From Clostridia bacterium (GTDB lineage: Bacteria > Bacillota_A > Clostridia > Christensenellales > Aristaeellaceae): DNA of 26,285 bases. Positions 15,223-22,562 of this stretch are shown one piece after another (within the stretch, counting starts at the first letter, position 1; every line of letters begins with the position of its first letter). Where the stretch lies: NCBI GenBank assembly GCA_017509065.1, contig JAFWQM010000078.1:1-26285 (forward strand), given 5' to 3'. The translations under genes and the position numbers were made by a program. Below the pieces are notes generated by a model. The model saw nothing but the letters and a program-made list of their open reading frames with translations, did no database searches and had not been told where the DNA came from.

Positions 15223-17487
15223 TTATCTGTTTGCGAATATCCTGCCGACTGCCAGCCTAAGTCGGGTGAGGGGGGATGCCGCACCGCGCAAAGCTCGGTA
15301 GATGCCGGTATAATCGCGGCCGTTCGGACGGCGGCGTCCGTAAAGCTGGGAAGCGTAGGCGTCTATCAGCGGCAGGACAGAGGGCAGTTTTTCTTTCCGC
15401 AGGGCGCTGTCCGCCCGGCGCGCGAAATCATGCATGGTTTCGTTCTGCGAGCGCTGCAGGCCGCGGGCCGCAAGCAGCGCGAGGACAGCGCGAAGCAGAA
15501 TGAGCACTGCTTTGTCGGGATGCTTTTCCGCCCGGCGAAGCGGTTCGGTCAGGTAAACGCGCAGCGCGGCCAGCCCGATCAGCGCCAGCAAGAGCGGCAG
15601 CAGCCACCAGGGAAAGCTGTTCCCGGAATCGTTCTCCGGCGACGCGGGCGGGGGTTCATCCTGCGCGGGCGGAACAGGCGTCGGGGTTGGCGCGTCGCTT
15701 TCTTCAGGCGGCGTTTCCGAAGGCGTGGGAGAAGGTTCGGGCGTGGGCGTTGCCGCGGGCGCCAAGGTGGGCATGAGCGTCGGTTCAGGCGTTGGCGAAG
15801 GCGCGGGGTTCGCAGCGTTTGGGCTGCGCTCCGGTTCTTCCTCCGGCTGCTCGCCTTCCCCGTAATCATCCCGTGGCGTGGGGTCAAACGCCAGCCAGCC
15901 GAAGCCGTTCAGATACACTTCCGTCCAGGCGTGGGCGTGTCGGCCTGTGACCACCGTCACGCCGCTGTCGTTCGGCAGCGCCACATAGCCCGTCACATAC
16001 CGCGCGGGCAGGCCGACGATGCGGCAGAGCATAGTCATGGCGGAGGCGAAATAAGTGCAGTACCCCTGCTTTTCTCCGATCAGGAACCAGGCAATGAAGT
16101 CCACGCCGTCCGGCGGTTCCTGAACGTTCAGATTATAGCGGTAATTCCGCCGCAGATAATTTTGCAGGGCCAGCGCTTTTCCGTAGGGCGTTTCCTTCCC
16201 CGCCGCCGCGTGACGGGCGATATCATAGATTTCTTTTTGAATATGGTCGGGAATTTGCAGGTAACGCGCCGCCGCTTCCTGATAATAGGGATCATCGGCA
16301 GACGCGTTTTCGTTCACCAGCGCGGAAACGCCGCCGTGTCCCGCTTCGCAGGACAGATAGGAAAGGGTATAGGCGTCCCCCGCTTCCACGTTGCGGGTCA
16401 GGAAGTATTCCCCGGCGGCGTTGTAGTACAGCACCATCCGGTCGCCTTCCAATTGCAGGCTGCGGGTGCGGCCGGGGGCAAAGAGCGTGGTGGTGCCGCT
16501 GTTCAGCATGCGCACGCGCATCGAAAGCAGCGGTGTATCACTGCCGCCTTCCAGGGGGCGGTTCAGGTCGAACAGTTCCTCCCGCAGCGCGGCATAACGC
16601 GGGGATACGGACAGATACCGTCGGCTGGACAGCGTGTCATACCAGTTCAGGCCGGTGTACTGATCGTAGGTTTTGCCGCGCAGAAGCACTTTTCGGTCGG
16701 TATTTACTTCCATCACGGGATGGTCCGCGGGTTCCGCGGGGCCGCCCAGGCGTTCGTCCAGCGGCTGAAAGCCTTCGGAAACCAGCGTGAACGCCGAGCG
16801 GTATTCGCTGAACAGCAGGTAATCCTCCACGAATTGCCGGATGCTCTGCGCCGCTTCCTGAAACGGCGACACGGCCTGCGGACGGGCGGGCAGAAGCAGA
16901 AAAGCCAGCACGGCCAGTCCCGCGGCAACGGGCAGGACGGACAGCCTTTTTCCGTCTTCCCGCGCCATCATGAGCAGAATGCCCGCCGCCGCGGGCAAGG
17001 CGCACAGAAGCAGCGAATCCCGGGAACCGAAGGCAAACGATATGCCCACCATGCTGATCACTGTAAACAAAGCCAGCCCCACCGTATGATCCCAGTACAG
17101 CGCCGCGCCGAGCAGCGAAAACAGCAGGCAGACCAACCAGCGGACATCCGCGGCGTATGGGGCTAGCGCGTCGGGAACGCCCTGGAAGGACAGAAAGGCA
17201 GCCTTCGACATCTGAATCAGGCTGAACACCGGCCCGCCCCCCAGCGCGCCCCACGCGCCAAGCGCCGCAGCAGCGCCGAGCAGCAGCCATATTTTGCTTT
17301 TAAAGCGGAACTCGAACAGGATATAAAAAACGAGCGCCATCCCCGCGCACAGCGGAAAAACGGGCCAAAGAGCCTGCCGCGGCGCGAACGCCCGGAACAG
17401 CGCCAGGCTCATGCCGAGCGACAGCAGCAGGGAGGCGAGATAGCCCATCAGCGCCGCTATTCCGTTTTTTTCACGCAGGCGTGACAT
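15223..17487 (-). CDS. Transglutaminase-like membrane protein with C-terminal DUF4129-like region
   Basis: 754 residues. About six hydrophobic segments cover residues 10-200. The extracytoplasmic part carries a transglutaminase core with catalytic C477 (K-Q-G-Y-C-T-Y-F-A-S-A-M), H519 (H-A-H-A-W-T-E-V) and D535 (F-D-P-T-P), all intact. A P/T/E-rich linker (about 548-620) leads to one more membrane helix (about 626-645) and a cytoplasmic DUF4129-like helical tail. The start overlaps the DUF58 gene by 17 nt with GGAGG 6 nt upstream. With MoxR and DUF58 it forms a widespread but poorly understood envelope module; protein crosslinking or peptidase action outside the membrane is plausible. Confidence 0.93.
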   Translation of the reverse strand: MSRLREKNGIAALMGYLASLLLSLGMSLALFRAFAPRQALWPVFPLCAGMALVFYILFEFRFKSKIWLLLGAAAALGAWGALGGGPVFSLIQMSKAAFLSFQGVPDALAPYAADVRWLVCLLFSLLGAALYWDHTVGLALFTVISMVGISFAFGSRDSLLLCALPAAAGILLMMAREDGKRLSVLPVAAGLAVLAFLLLPARPQAVSPFQEAAQSIRQFVEDYLLFSEYRSAFTLVSEGFQPLDERLGGPAEPADHPVMEVNTDRKVLLRGKTYDQYTGLNWYDTLSSRRYLSVSPRYAALREELFDLNRPLEGGSDTPLLSMRVRMLNSGTTTLFAPGRTRSLQLEGDRMVLYYNAAGEYFLTRNVEAGDAYTLSYLSCEAGHGGVSALVNENASADDPYYQEAAARYLQIPDHIQKEIYDIARHAAAGKETPYGKALALQNYLRRNYRYNLNVQEPPDGVDFIAWFLIGEKQGYCTYFASAMTMLCRIVGLPARYVTGYVALPNDSGVTVVTGRHAHAWTEVYLNGFGWLAFDPTPRDDYGEGEQPEEEPERSPNAANPAPSPTPEPTLMPTLAPAATPTPEPSPTPSETPPEESDAPTPTPVPPAQDEPPPASPENDSGNSFPWWLLPLLLALIGLAALRVYLTEPLRRAEKHPDKAVLILLRAVLALLAARGLQRSQNETMHDFARRADSALRKEKLPSVLPLIDAYASQLYGRRRPNGRDYTGIYRALRGAASPLTRLRLAVGRIFANR

Positions 17488-18622
17488 AGCATACCTCCAC
17501 CAAATGATGCTGCAAGCGGGCGACGTATGGCTGATAATCCGGGGCTTCGGGGGTATAGGTGACCAGATACAGGCGGACGCTGGGTCCCATCCGGCGGATA
17601 TGGGTCACACCCTCCACCACCCGGGCGTCGAGCCGCGTGGTGATGATCACCGCCGCGCCCGTCCTGCGCATCCGGCGAAGCTCCAGGTTCAGCACCCGCG
17701 CGAAATCCTCGCCGCCGCCAAAGGGCTGGGCGGCCAGCATTTCCTGGAGCAGCGTCAGACCCGCCGCGTGGTCAGAGGAAAATTCATTGGCGCGCTCGCC
17801 GTACAATGGCAGGCGCACGGGGCTTCCATCCTCCATCTGCATCCGCGCCACAGCCACCGCCGTTTCACACATCGCGTCGCGCAGGCATTCTTTGCCCTCG
17901 TTCACGTTTTCGCCGCCCAGAGGTTCGCCGCAGTCCAGCAGAATCAAAGTGTCCGGCGGGGCGGGCGTTTCAAACCGGCGCACCAAAATCTCCCGCTTCC
18001 GGGAGGATAGCTTCCAATGAATGCGCTTCATGGCATCGCCCGTGCGGTATGCGCGCACGTCCTCAGGCGCGTTATAGTCCTCCTGCGCCCGGGCGAGTGC
18101 CGCGCTGCCCTCGTCGCCCAGAATCATCCGGGGTTTTTCAATGTCAAAAGGCCGGGGCAGCACGGTCAGGAACGCGTCTTTTCCCTCTATCGGCACCCGG
18201 AAACGGAACAGGCCGAATATGTCCGACACGGTCAGGGCCTTCATCCCCGCCGTGTAAACGCCCACGTGGCGCGCGTCCAGCGGCAGCCGCCTTTCCTGCG
18301 CGCGAAAAGGACGGGTGGGGAACAGGTATTCCTGCTCCTGTCCGTTATACAGAAACACGCCCTGCATCGCGCCGACCGGCAGCGGGCACCGGTGCTCCGC
18401 GTAAACTCCCAGGGTCACGCGCTCCCCGCGAGACACAGAGGCGCTGCTCAGCCGCTGTCCGCACCGCGCGCTCAACCGGGCCCAGAGGCAGCTGACAAAC
18501 GCGTACACAAATACCAGCGCCAGCAGCAGGGCGATATACAGATACAGCGCGTTGCCGAGCGACAGGGCAATCGCCGCGCTGGTGACAAAGACGGCCAGCG
18601 CCGCCCATCCCCGGCGCGTCAT
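17471..18622 (-). CDS. DUF58 domain-containing membrane protein
   Basis: 383 residues. Two N-terminal hydrophobic segments (about 7-25 and 28-48) come before a beta-rich region. The DUF58 hallmark R-A-Y-R-T-G-D-A-M-K-R-I-H-W-K-L-S-S-R is near residues 195-215, and a von Willebrand A-like fold follows (T-L-I-L-L-D-C-G, then A-A-V-I-I-T-T-R). In known MoxR systems the DUF58/VWA protein is the partner of the AAA+ ATPase. The start overlaps the MoxR stop by 4 nt (ATGA), indicating coupled expression. Confidence 0.93.
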   Translation of the reverse strand: MTRRGWAALAVFVTSAAIALSLGNALYLYIALLLALVFVYAFVSCLWARLSARCGQRLSSASVSRGERVTLGVYAEHRCPLPVGAMQGVFLYNGQEQEYLFPTRPFRAQERRLPLDARHVGVYTAGMKALTVSDIFGLFRFRVPIEGKDAFLTVLPRPFDIEKPRMILGDEGSAALARAQEDYNAPEDVRAYRTGDAMKRIHWKLSSRKREILVRRFETPAPPDTLILLDCGEPLGGENVNEGKECLRDAMCETAVAVARMQMEDGSPVRLPLYGERANEFSSDHAAGLTLLQEMLAAQPFGGGEDFARVLNLELRRMRRTGAAVIITTRLDARVVEGVTHIRRMGPSVRLYLVTYTPEAPDYQPYVARLQHHLVEVCYVTPA

Positions 18623-19584
18623 GCGCGGCCCGCGGGCACCGGCACGGTTTCGATCAACTGCCGGAGCAATTGCGGAGCGGACGCCCCTTTCATCCGGGCC
18701 TCCGGGGTAAGGATCAGGCGATGGGACAGCACGGGCAGCGCCATATGGCGAATATCATCGGGCAGCACATAGTCCCGCCCGGACAAAAGCGCGCACGCCT
18801 GCGCCGCGCGGAGCAGCGCAATGGAGCCGCGGGGCGACGCGCCAAGCTGCAGCGCGGGATGGGAGCGCGTCATGGCGACGATGCTCGCCACGTAATTTCT
18901 TGCTTCCTTGCTGGTATACACCGAACCGAGCTGCTCCTGCATGGCGATGATATCTTCCGACCCGCACACGGGGGAAAGCGTCTGCAGCGGCGTTACCTGG
19001 CCGGAATAGCGCTCCAGCATATCCATTTCCTCCTCCACCGAAGGATAGCCCACGGTGATCCTGAGGAAGAACCTGTCCATCTGCGCCTCGGGTAAGGGAT
19101 AAGTGCCCACGAAGTCAATCGGGTTCTGGGTGGCCATCACCATAAAGGGCCGAGGCAGGGTATGGGTTACGCCGTCCACCGTCACCTGGCCTTCTTCCAT
19201 AACCTCCAGTAGCGAGGACTGGGTCTTGGGCGATGTGCGGTTGATTTCGTCGGCCAGCACGATCTGGCTCATAACGGCGCCCGGCTTGAATTCCATCTCG
19301 CCGGTCTGGATATTCACCATGGTAAAGCCCGTGATATCGGAGGGCGTCACGTCCGGGGTGAACTGGATGCGCTTGAAGCTGCACTGCAGGGATTTCGCCA
19401 GCGCTGCAGCCATGGTGGTTTTTCCCACGCCCGGCACGTCCTCAATCAATACGTGGCCCCGGCAGATCAACGCGATGAGCATCAGTTCTATGGCTTCGTC
19501 CTTGCCCACGATCACCCTGCGGATGTTCTGCTGCAAAGCGTACACCAAAGGCCGGGTCTGGCCCGGAACGGAAGCGGACTGCAT
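18619..19584 (-). CDS. MoxR family AAA+ ATPase
   Basis: 321 residues from the ATG at 19584, which follows AAGGGAG. An in-frame upstream start at 19710 lies before the promoter at 19667-19695, so it cannot be used. Walker A is D-V-P-G-V-G-K-T-T and Walker B V-L-A-D-E-I-N-R-T; the MoxR signature S-P-K-T-Q-S-S-L-L-E-V-M-E-E and the sensor P-L-P-E-A-Q-M-D-R-F are all present, as is the C-terminal lid with G-A-S-P-R-G. MoxR ATPases act as chaperone-like remodelers, usually with the DUF58 protein encoded next. It is the first gene of the MoxR-DUF58-transglutaminase operon. Confidence 0.95.
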   Translation of the reverse strand: MQSASVPGQTRPLVYALQQNIRRVIVGKDEAIELMLIALICRGHVLIEDVPGVGKTTMAAALAKSLQCSFKRIQFTPDVTPSDITGFTMVNIQTGEMEFKPGAVMSQIVLADEINRTSPKTQSSLLEVMEEGQVTVDGVTHTLPRPFMVMATQNPIDFVGTYPLPEAQMDRFFLRITVGYPSVEEEMDMLERYSGQVTPLQTLSPVCGSEDIIAMQEQLGSVYTSKEARNYVASIVAMTRSHPALQLGASPRGSIALLRAAQACALLSGRDYVLPDDIRHMALPVLSHRLILTPEARMKGASAPQLLRQLIETVPVPAGRA

Positions 19585-19666
19585 CGTTACAAATCTCCCT
19601 TCAACGGATAAAACAAATGTAAAAATCGATGATCTTGTGGATGGCGGGATAAGCTTCCCAACCCGT

Positions 19667-19695
19667 AGTATATCAAAAACCCCTGTAGATTGCAA
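19667..19695 (-). promoter_or_regulatory. Promoter of the MoxR operon
   Basis: On the minus strand: TTGCAA (19690-19695), a 17-bp spacer and TATACT (19667-19672). The leader to the ATG at 19584 is about 75 nt. Confidence 0.75.
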
Positions 19696-19801
19696 CAAAA
19701 GATGAAACAAAGATGTAATGATTTTGAAATAGTTTACAATTCAGAAGTGTTCCTTTCCCCTTGTTTTTGTGGCGGAATTGTGTTTTCCTTTGTTTTTGGG
19801 G

Positions 19802-19830
19802 TTTACACAATCGGAAAATCATTATATAAT
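19802..19830 (+). promoter_or_regulatory. Promoter of yajC
   Basis: TTTACA (19802-19807), a 17-bp spacer and a perfect TATAAT (19825-19830), 40 bp before the ATG at 19871. It is divergent from the MoxR promoter. Confidence 0.8.
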
Positions 19831-19870
19831 AGTCAAGCATACTTTTTGATTGAAAGGCGGTTTAACACCC

Positions 19871-20287
19871 ATGATCAAAGAATTCCTGTTTGGTATTTCC
19901 TCCGCCCTGGCTGAAGAAGCTGCTGCCGCGGGCGCTGCTGCCGGAGACGCTGCCGGTGAAGCTGTGGCGGAAATGTCTCCCGTGGCCGCGATTCTGCAGA
20001 TGGTGCTGCCCCTGGTGGCGATGGGCGCGATTTTCTATTTCATGCTCATCCGTCCCCAGCGCAAGAAGGACAAGCAGGTCAAGGAAATGCTGAATAACTT
20101 AAAGCACGGCGACCGCGTGACCACCATCGGCGGCATCTACGGCACCATCACCGCCATCAAGGACGACACCATCACCCTGGCCGTCGGCCAGAAGGGTGGC
20201 GCGCCCATGGAAATGACTGTTGCCCGCTGGGCCATCCGGCAGGTGGAAGAGGTCTCTGTGGAGAACGAGGGCGAGATTTTGGCGTAA
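19871..20287 (+). CDS. yajC: Preprotein translocase subunit YajC
   Basis: 138 residues from the ATG at 19871; an in-frame TTG at 19850 overlaps the AAAGGCGG ribosome site and is rejected. An Ala/Glu-rich N-terminal extension (about 12-34) is followed by one membrane helix (about 38-58). The family hallmark F-Y-F-M-L-I-R-P-Q-R-K-K-D-K follows, then the cytoplasmic L-K-x-G-D-R-V-T-T-I-G-G-I-Y-G-T-I domain. YajC associates with SecDF as an accessory part of the Sec translocon. No secD or secF lies next to it here, unlike many genomes; it stands alone with its own promoter. The long Ala-rich N terminus is unusual for the family. Confidence 0.95.
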   Translation: MIKEFLFGISSALAEEAAAAGAAAGDAAGEAVAEMSPVAAILQMVLPLVAMGAIFYFMLIRPQRKKDKQVKEMLNNLKHGDRVTTIGGIYGTITAIKDDTITLAVGQKGGAPMEMTVARWAIRQVEEVSVENEGEILA

Positions 20288-20297
20288 AGACAAGAGA

Positions 20298-20389
20298 TAA
20301 GGGAATAGGGATTAGGGATTAGGCATTGGCTCCAGCTATTCACCTAATCCCTGATCCCTATTCTCTAATCCCTATTCCCTAAGCCCTTA
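20298..20389. repeat. Heptad inverted repeat 2, arms of unequal heptad number
   Basis: The left arm 20298-20323 is tandem copies of YAGGGAW. The right arm 20343-20389 is the inverted array, two units (14 nt) longer before the arms lose register. The loop is only 19 nt. The minus strand of the right arm has five GGG tracts spaced by 4, 4, 11 and 4 nt, a G-quadruplex-capable pattern. The element lies between yajC and mntP and could end the yajC transcript, though no T tract follows. Confidence 0.85.
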
Positions 20390-20403
20390 ACCGAGGCGAG
20401 CGT

Positions 20404-20967
20404 ATGGATTTATTCTCTCTGTTTCTGCTGGCGGTCGGGCTGTCGATGGACGCGTTCGCCGTTTCCATCTGCAAAGGCCTGGCGCTGAAAAAAATCAAGT
20501 TTCATCACGCCCTGACCGTGGGCCTGTGGTTTGGCGGGTTCCAGGCGCTGATGCCCATGATCGGCTATTTTCTCGGCGCGCAGTTCAAGGCTGCCATCGC
20601 CGCCTACGACCACTGGATCGCTTTCGCCCTCCTGGCGCTCATCGGCGGCAACATGATCCGGCAAGCCCTGTTCGACAAGAACGAACCCGAAACGGACAGC
20701 GCCCTGTCTTTCCGCTCCATGCTGCTGCTGGCCATCGCGACCAGTATCGACGCCCTGGCCGTCGGCGTGACGTTCGCGTTCCTGGATGTGAACATCTGGA
20801 CATCCGTGGCGCTCATCGGCGTGACCACCTGCGTCCTGTCCATGATCGGCGTGAAGGTCGGCAGTGTGTTCGGCGCGAAGTACGAAAAGAAGGCGGAGTT
20901 CATCGGCGGCCTGATCCTGATCCTCTTGGGAATCAAAATCCTTCTGGAACACCTGGGGATTTTATAA
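20404..20967 (+). CDS. mntP: Manganese efflux pump MntP
   Basis: 187 residues, the usual MntP length, almost entirely six membrane helices. The two hallmark repeats are visible: V-G-L-S-M-D-A-F-A-V-S in helix 1 and A-T-S-I-D-A-L-A-V-G-V in helix 4. Their Asp residues (about D16 and D115) belong to the Mn2+ path known from E. coli MntP. The last six bases overlap the end of the convergent spoIIR gene. I looked for a yybP-ykoY Mn2+ riboswitch upstream and saw none; the leader is occupied by heptad element 2. The ribosome site (GAGGCGAG) is moderate. Confidence 0.95.
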   Translation: MDLFSLFLLAVGLSMDAFAVSICKGLALKKIKFHHALTVGLWFGGFQALMPMIGYFLGAQFKAAIAAYDHWIAFALLALIGGNMIRQALFDKNEPETDSALSFRSMLLLAIATSIDALAVGVTFAFLDVNIWTSVALIGVTTCVLSMIGVKVGSVFGAKYEKKAEFIGGLILILLGIKILLEHLGIL

Positions 20968-21417
20968 TCCGAACAGGCTGAGAATCCAGCTCCAGATCGG
21001 CCAGACAAATTCCACCCGCTCCGGTTCTCCCGGGATATCCTCCGCCTTCGCCATCAGCAGCGAATCGGCGTACAGCACGCCCCAGCAGTTATGCCCCCGG
21101 CCCTCTTCTATCGTGATATACAGGGTGAGCGCCGGGGGTTCGCTTTCATCCGGCGACCATGCTACGGTTTCCACGCGGCAGGGAGCGACGCTCTCCGCCG
21201 CTTTTTTTATTCTGTTTAGAGCGGAGGGCAGTTCCGCCGCGCAGGCCGGGCAGGCTTCCAATACAGCGTCCCGCACCCGGAGCTTCTCTTCCTGCGCTTC
21301 CGTAGAATCATTCCTGGCGATCACCCGATAATACCAGCCCTCCTCCGCCTTTGCTTCCGCAGCGCCCAGCAGCGCCGCGCATAAAACCATTGCTGCAAAA
21401 AAACGTAATCCGCGCAT
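20962..21417 (-). CDS. spoIIR: Stage II sporulation protein R, short form
   Basis: 151 residues; the B. subtilis protein is longer (about 220). A signal peptide (1-24) is followed by Y-R-V-I-A-R-N-D-S-T-E-A-Q-E-E-K-L-R-V-R-D-A-V-L, the SpoIIR hallmark, and near the C terminus G-H-N-C-W-G-V-L, matching the family G-H-N-W-W-C-V. In sporulation it is made in the forespore under sigma-F, secreted, and triggers SpoIIGA to process pro-sigma-E in the mother cell. The region between the two motifs is shortened. A sigma-F-like promoter is present upstream. The family call is good; whether this organism still sporulates is not shown by this window. Confidence 0.85.
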   Translation of the reverse strand: MRGLRFFAAMVLCAALLGAAEAKAEEGWYYRVIARNDSTEAQEEKLRVRDAVLEACPACAAELPSALNRIKKAAESVAPCRVETVAWSPDESEPPALTLYITIEEGRGHNCWGVLYADSLLMAKAEDIPGEPERVEFVWPIWSWILSLFGL

Positions 21418-21438
21418 CCTGATCTCTCCTTTCAGTGT

Positions 21439-21468
21439 CAGTATGCGCGGACACAGTGATTGATATAC
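21439..21468 (-). promoter_or_regulatory. Possible sigma-F/sigma-G-type promoter of spoIIR
   Basis: On the minus strand: GTATA (21464-21468), a 15-bp spacer and GCGCATACTG (21439-21448). GTATA fits the forespore -35 pattern G-Y-W-T-A. The -10 half agrees at about five of its eight defined positions. No sigma-A-type promoter is evident in the same gap. Confidence 0.35.
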
Positions 21469-21477
21469 AAAATATTG

Positions 21478-22281
21478 TCAGTTGATCCCCACGCGCAGGG
21501 AAATCCTGTAAGTGTCCCGCTGATGGTTGACGGGAGAATAGACCACCCAGCCGTATAAATCTCCGATGGGAATCAGGCTGTGCTGTTCGATGTATTCCTT
21601 GAAAGGCTGCAGCGCCGCGCAGGGAATGCTGTCCAGCCGCCGCGCTTCGATCGTGCCCTGGATGCATTTGCAGGGCGGCGTGTATTCCATGGGCTCCTGA
21701 AACGTTTCGTTGATGCGCTTGAAATTGCCGCTCAGCAGGCCCAGGCCCACGTCCGCCTGGCAGGTTTCCGAAGCGGGCAGCAGCAGCGCCTTCTGGCGGA
21801 TGCGGATGGTGGAGTAGGTGTAGGGCACCTCCATCATCCAGCGCCGGAAAATGGCGGCGGTGTTGGGATGGTCTGCCTTGGGCGAGCGGTAATAAATTCG
21901 GTACGCGCCGATCATCCGCCCCTCCTGCACGGCGGTTTCGTTCGCCGCGCATTCCCTGAAAGCGTCCACATGCAGCCGCAGCCGGGACAGCTTTTCATAC
22001 ATCTCCTCGATTTCGTTTTCGATCTGCTGTTCCTTGCCAATCAGGCAGCGGTAAATATCCGCGCAGGACACCTGGTTCTTTACGTCGGGCAGCTCGCTCA
22101 GCTCCACGCCCAGGGCATTGAGCTGTTTGATCTGCACCAGGCTGAGCACGTCCTCTTCCGAATACATCCGGTAGCCGTTTTCTCCGCGTTCCGGATCAAG
22201 CAGACCCTCCGAATCATAGTACCGCAGCGCCGTGCGGTTCATGCCCGTCAGCTTTTCCAGTTCACCGATCGTCATTTTCAT
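21478..22281 (-). CDS. MerR family transcriptional regulator with GyrI-like effector domain
   Basis: 267 residues from the ATG at 22281, which follows GGAGG by 9 nt; in-frame upstream starts reaching 22347 lack such a site. The N-terminal winged HTH (about 1-70) has the MerR pattern T-I-G-E-L-E-K-L-T-G-M-N-R-T-A-L-R-Y-Y-D, then E-N-G-Y-R-M-Y-S-E-E-D-V. A dimerising coiled coil (about 80-115) and a C-terminal domain (about 125-267) like the GyrI/AraC-type ligand-binding domains of BmrR-like regulators follow. No metal-binding Cys set like MerR/ZntR is seen, so an organic ligand is likely. It is divergent from the reductase, whose promoter has the 19-bp spacer of MerR targets. It ends in TGA. 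Confidence 0.92.
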   Translation of the reverse strand: MKMTIGELEKLTGMNRTALRYYDSEGLLDPERGENGYRMYSEEDVLSLVQIKQLNALGVELSELPDVKNQVSCADIYRCLIGKEQQIENEIEEMYEKLSRLRLHVDAFRECAANETAVQEGRMIGAYRIYYRSPKADHPNTAAIFRRWMMEVPYTYSTIRIRQKALLLPASETCQADVGLGLLSGNFKRINETFQEPMEYTPPCKCIQGTIEARRLDSIPCAALQPFKEYIEQHSLIPIGDLYGWVVYSPVNHQRDTYRISLRVGIN

Positions 22282-22376
22282 GCGTTCGTTTCCCTCCGTG
22301 CGGCATACAAACATTCCAGCCGGATATAAGGTTTTATCCTTCCCCAATTTGCCCTTTTTTCCGCTGCCTCTTCCAT

Positions 22377-22405
22377 ATTATAAGGGATCGGACGGGATAT
22401 TTCCA
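22377..22405 (-). promoter_or_regulatory. Promoter of the merR-type gene
   Basis: On the minus strand: TGGAAA (22400-22405), a 17-bp spacer and a perfect TATAAT (22377-22382), about 95 nt before the chosen start. Confidence 0.55.
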
Positions 22406-22491
22406 CCCATTTTCTGAACTTTTTTCAGTAGCCAGCCGAGTTTCTTCGTGTAACCCAACCGTGACGGCAAAGAAAAACCGAAGAAAAACAC

Positions 22492-22522
22492 TTGACTGTC
22501 CAGTTGGATATAGCCTTATAAT
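22492..22522 (+). promoter_or_regulatory. MerR-type promoter (19-bp spacer) of the flavoprotein reductase
   Basis: TTGACT (22492-22497) and a perfect TATAAT (22517-22522) are separated by 19 bp. Every other clear promoter in this window has 17 or 18 bp. A short dyad, TCCA-GT-TGGA (22499-22508), lies in the spacer, a little upstream of its centre. MerR proteins bind such over-long spacers and untwist them to activate. The divergent neighbour is a MerR regulator. Confidence 0.75.
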
Positions 22523-22562
22523 ACGATGCAGGAACACATATTAGATAAAGGAGGAAAAGTAC

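Noticed and set aside
15202..17166. 654-codon plus-strand open frame opposite the transglutaminase gene
   Set aside because: Arg/Gly-rich composition typical of antisense GC-rich DNA; the minus strand encodes an intact catalytic triad and membrane segments.
19585..19710. N-terminal extension of the MoxR ATPase to 19710
   Set aside because: The promoter at 19667-19695 lies inside it, so the transcript would not contain that start; a ribosome site precedes the ATG at 19584.
20288..20403. Mn2+ (yybP-ykoY) riboswitch ahead of mntP
   Set aside because: The whole gap is the heptad inverted repeat; none of the expected conserved loops was recognisable.
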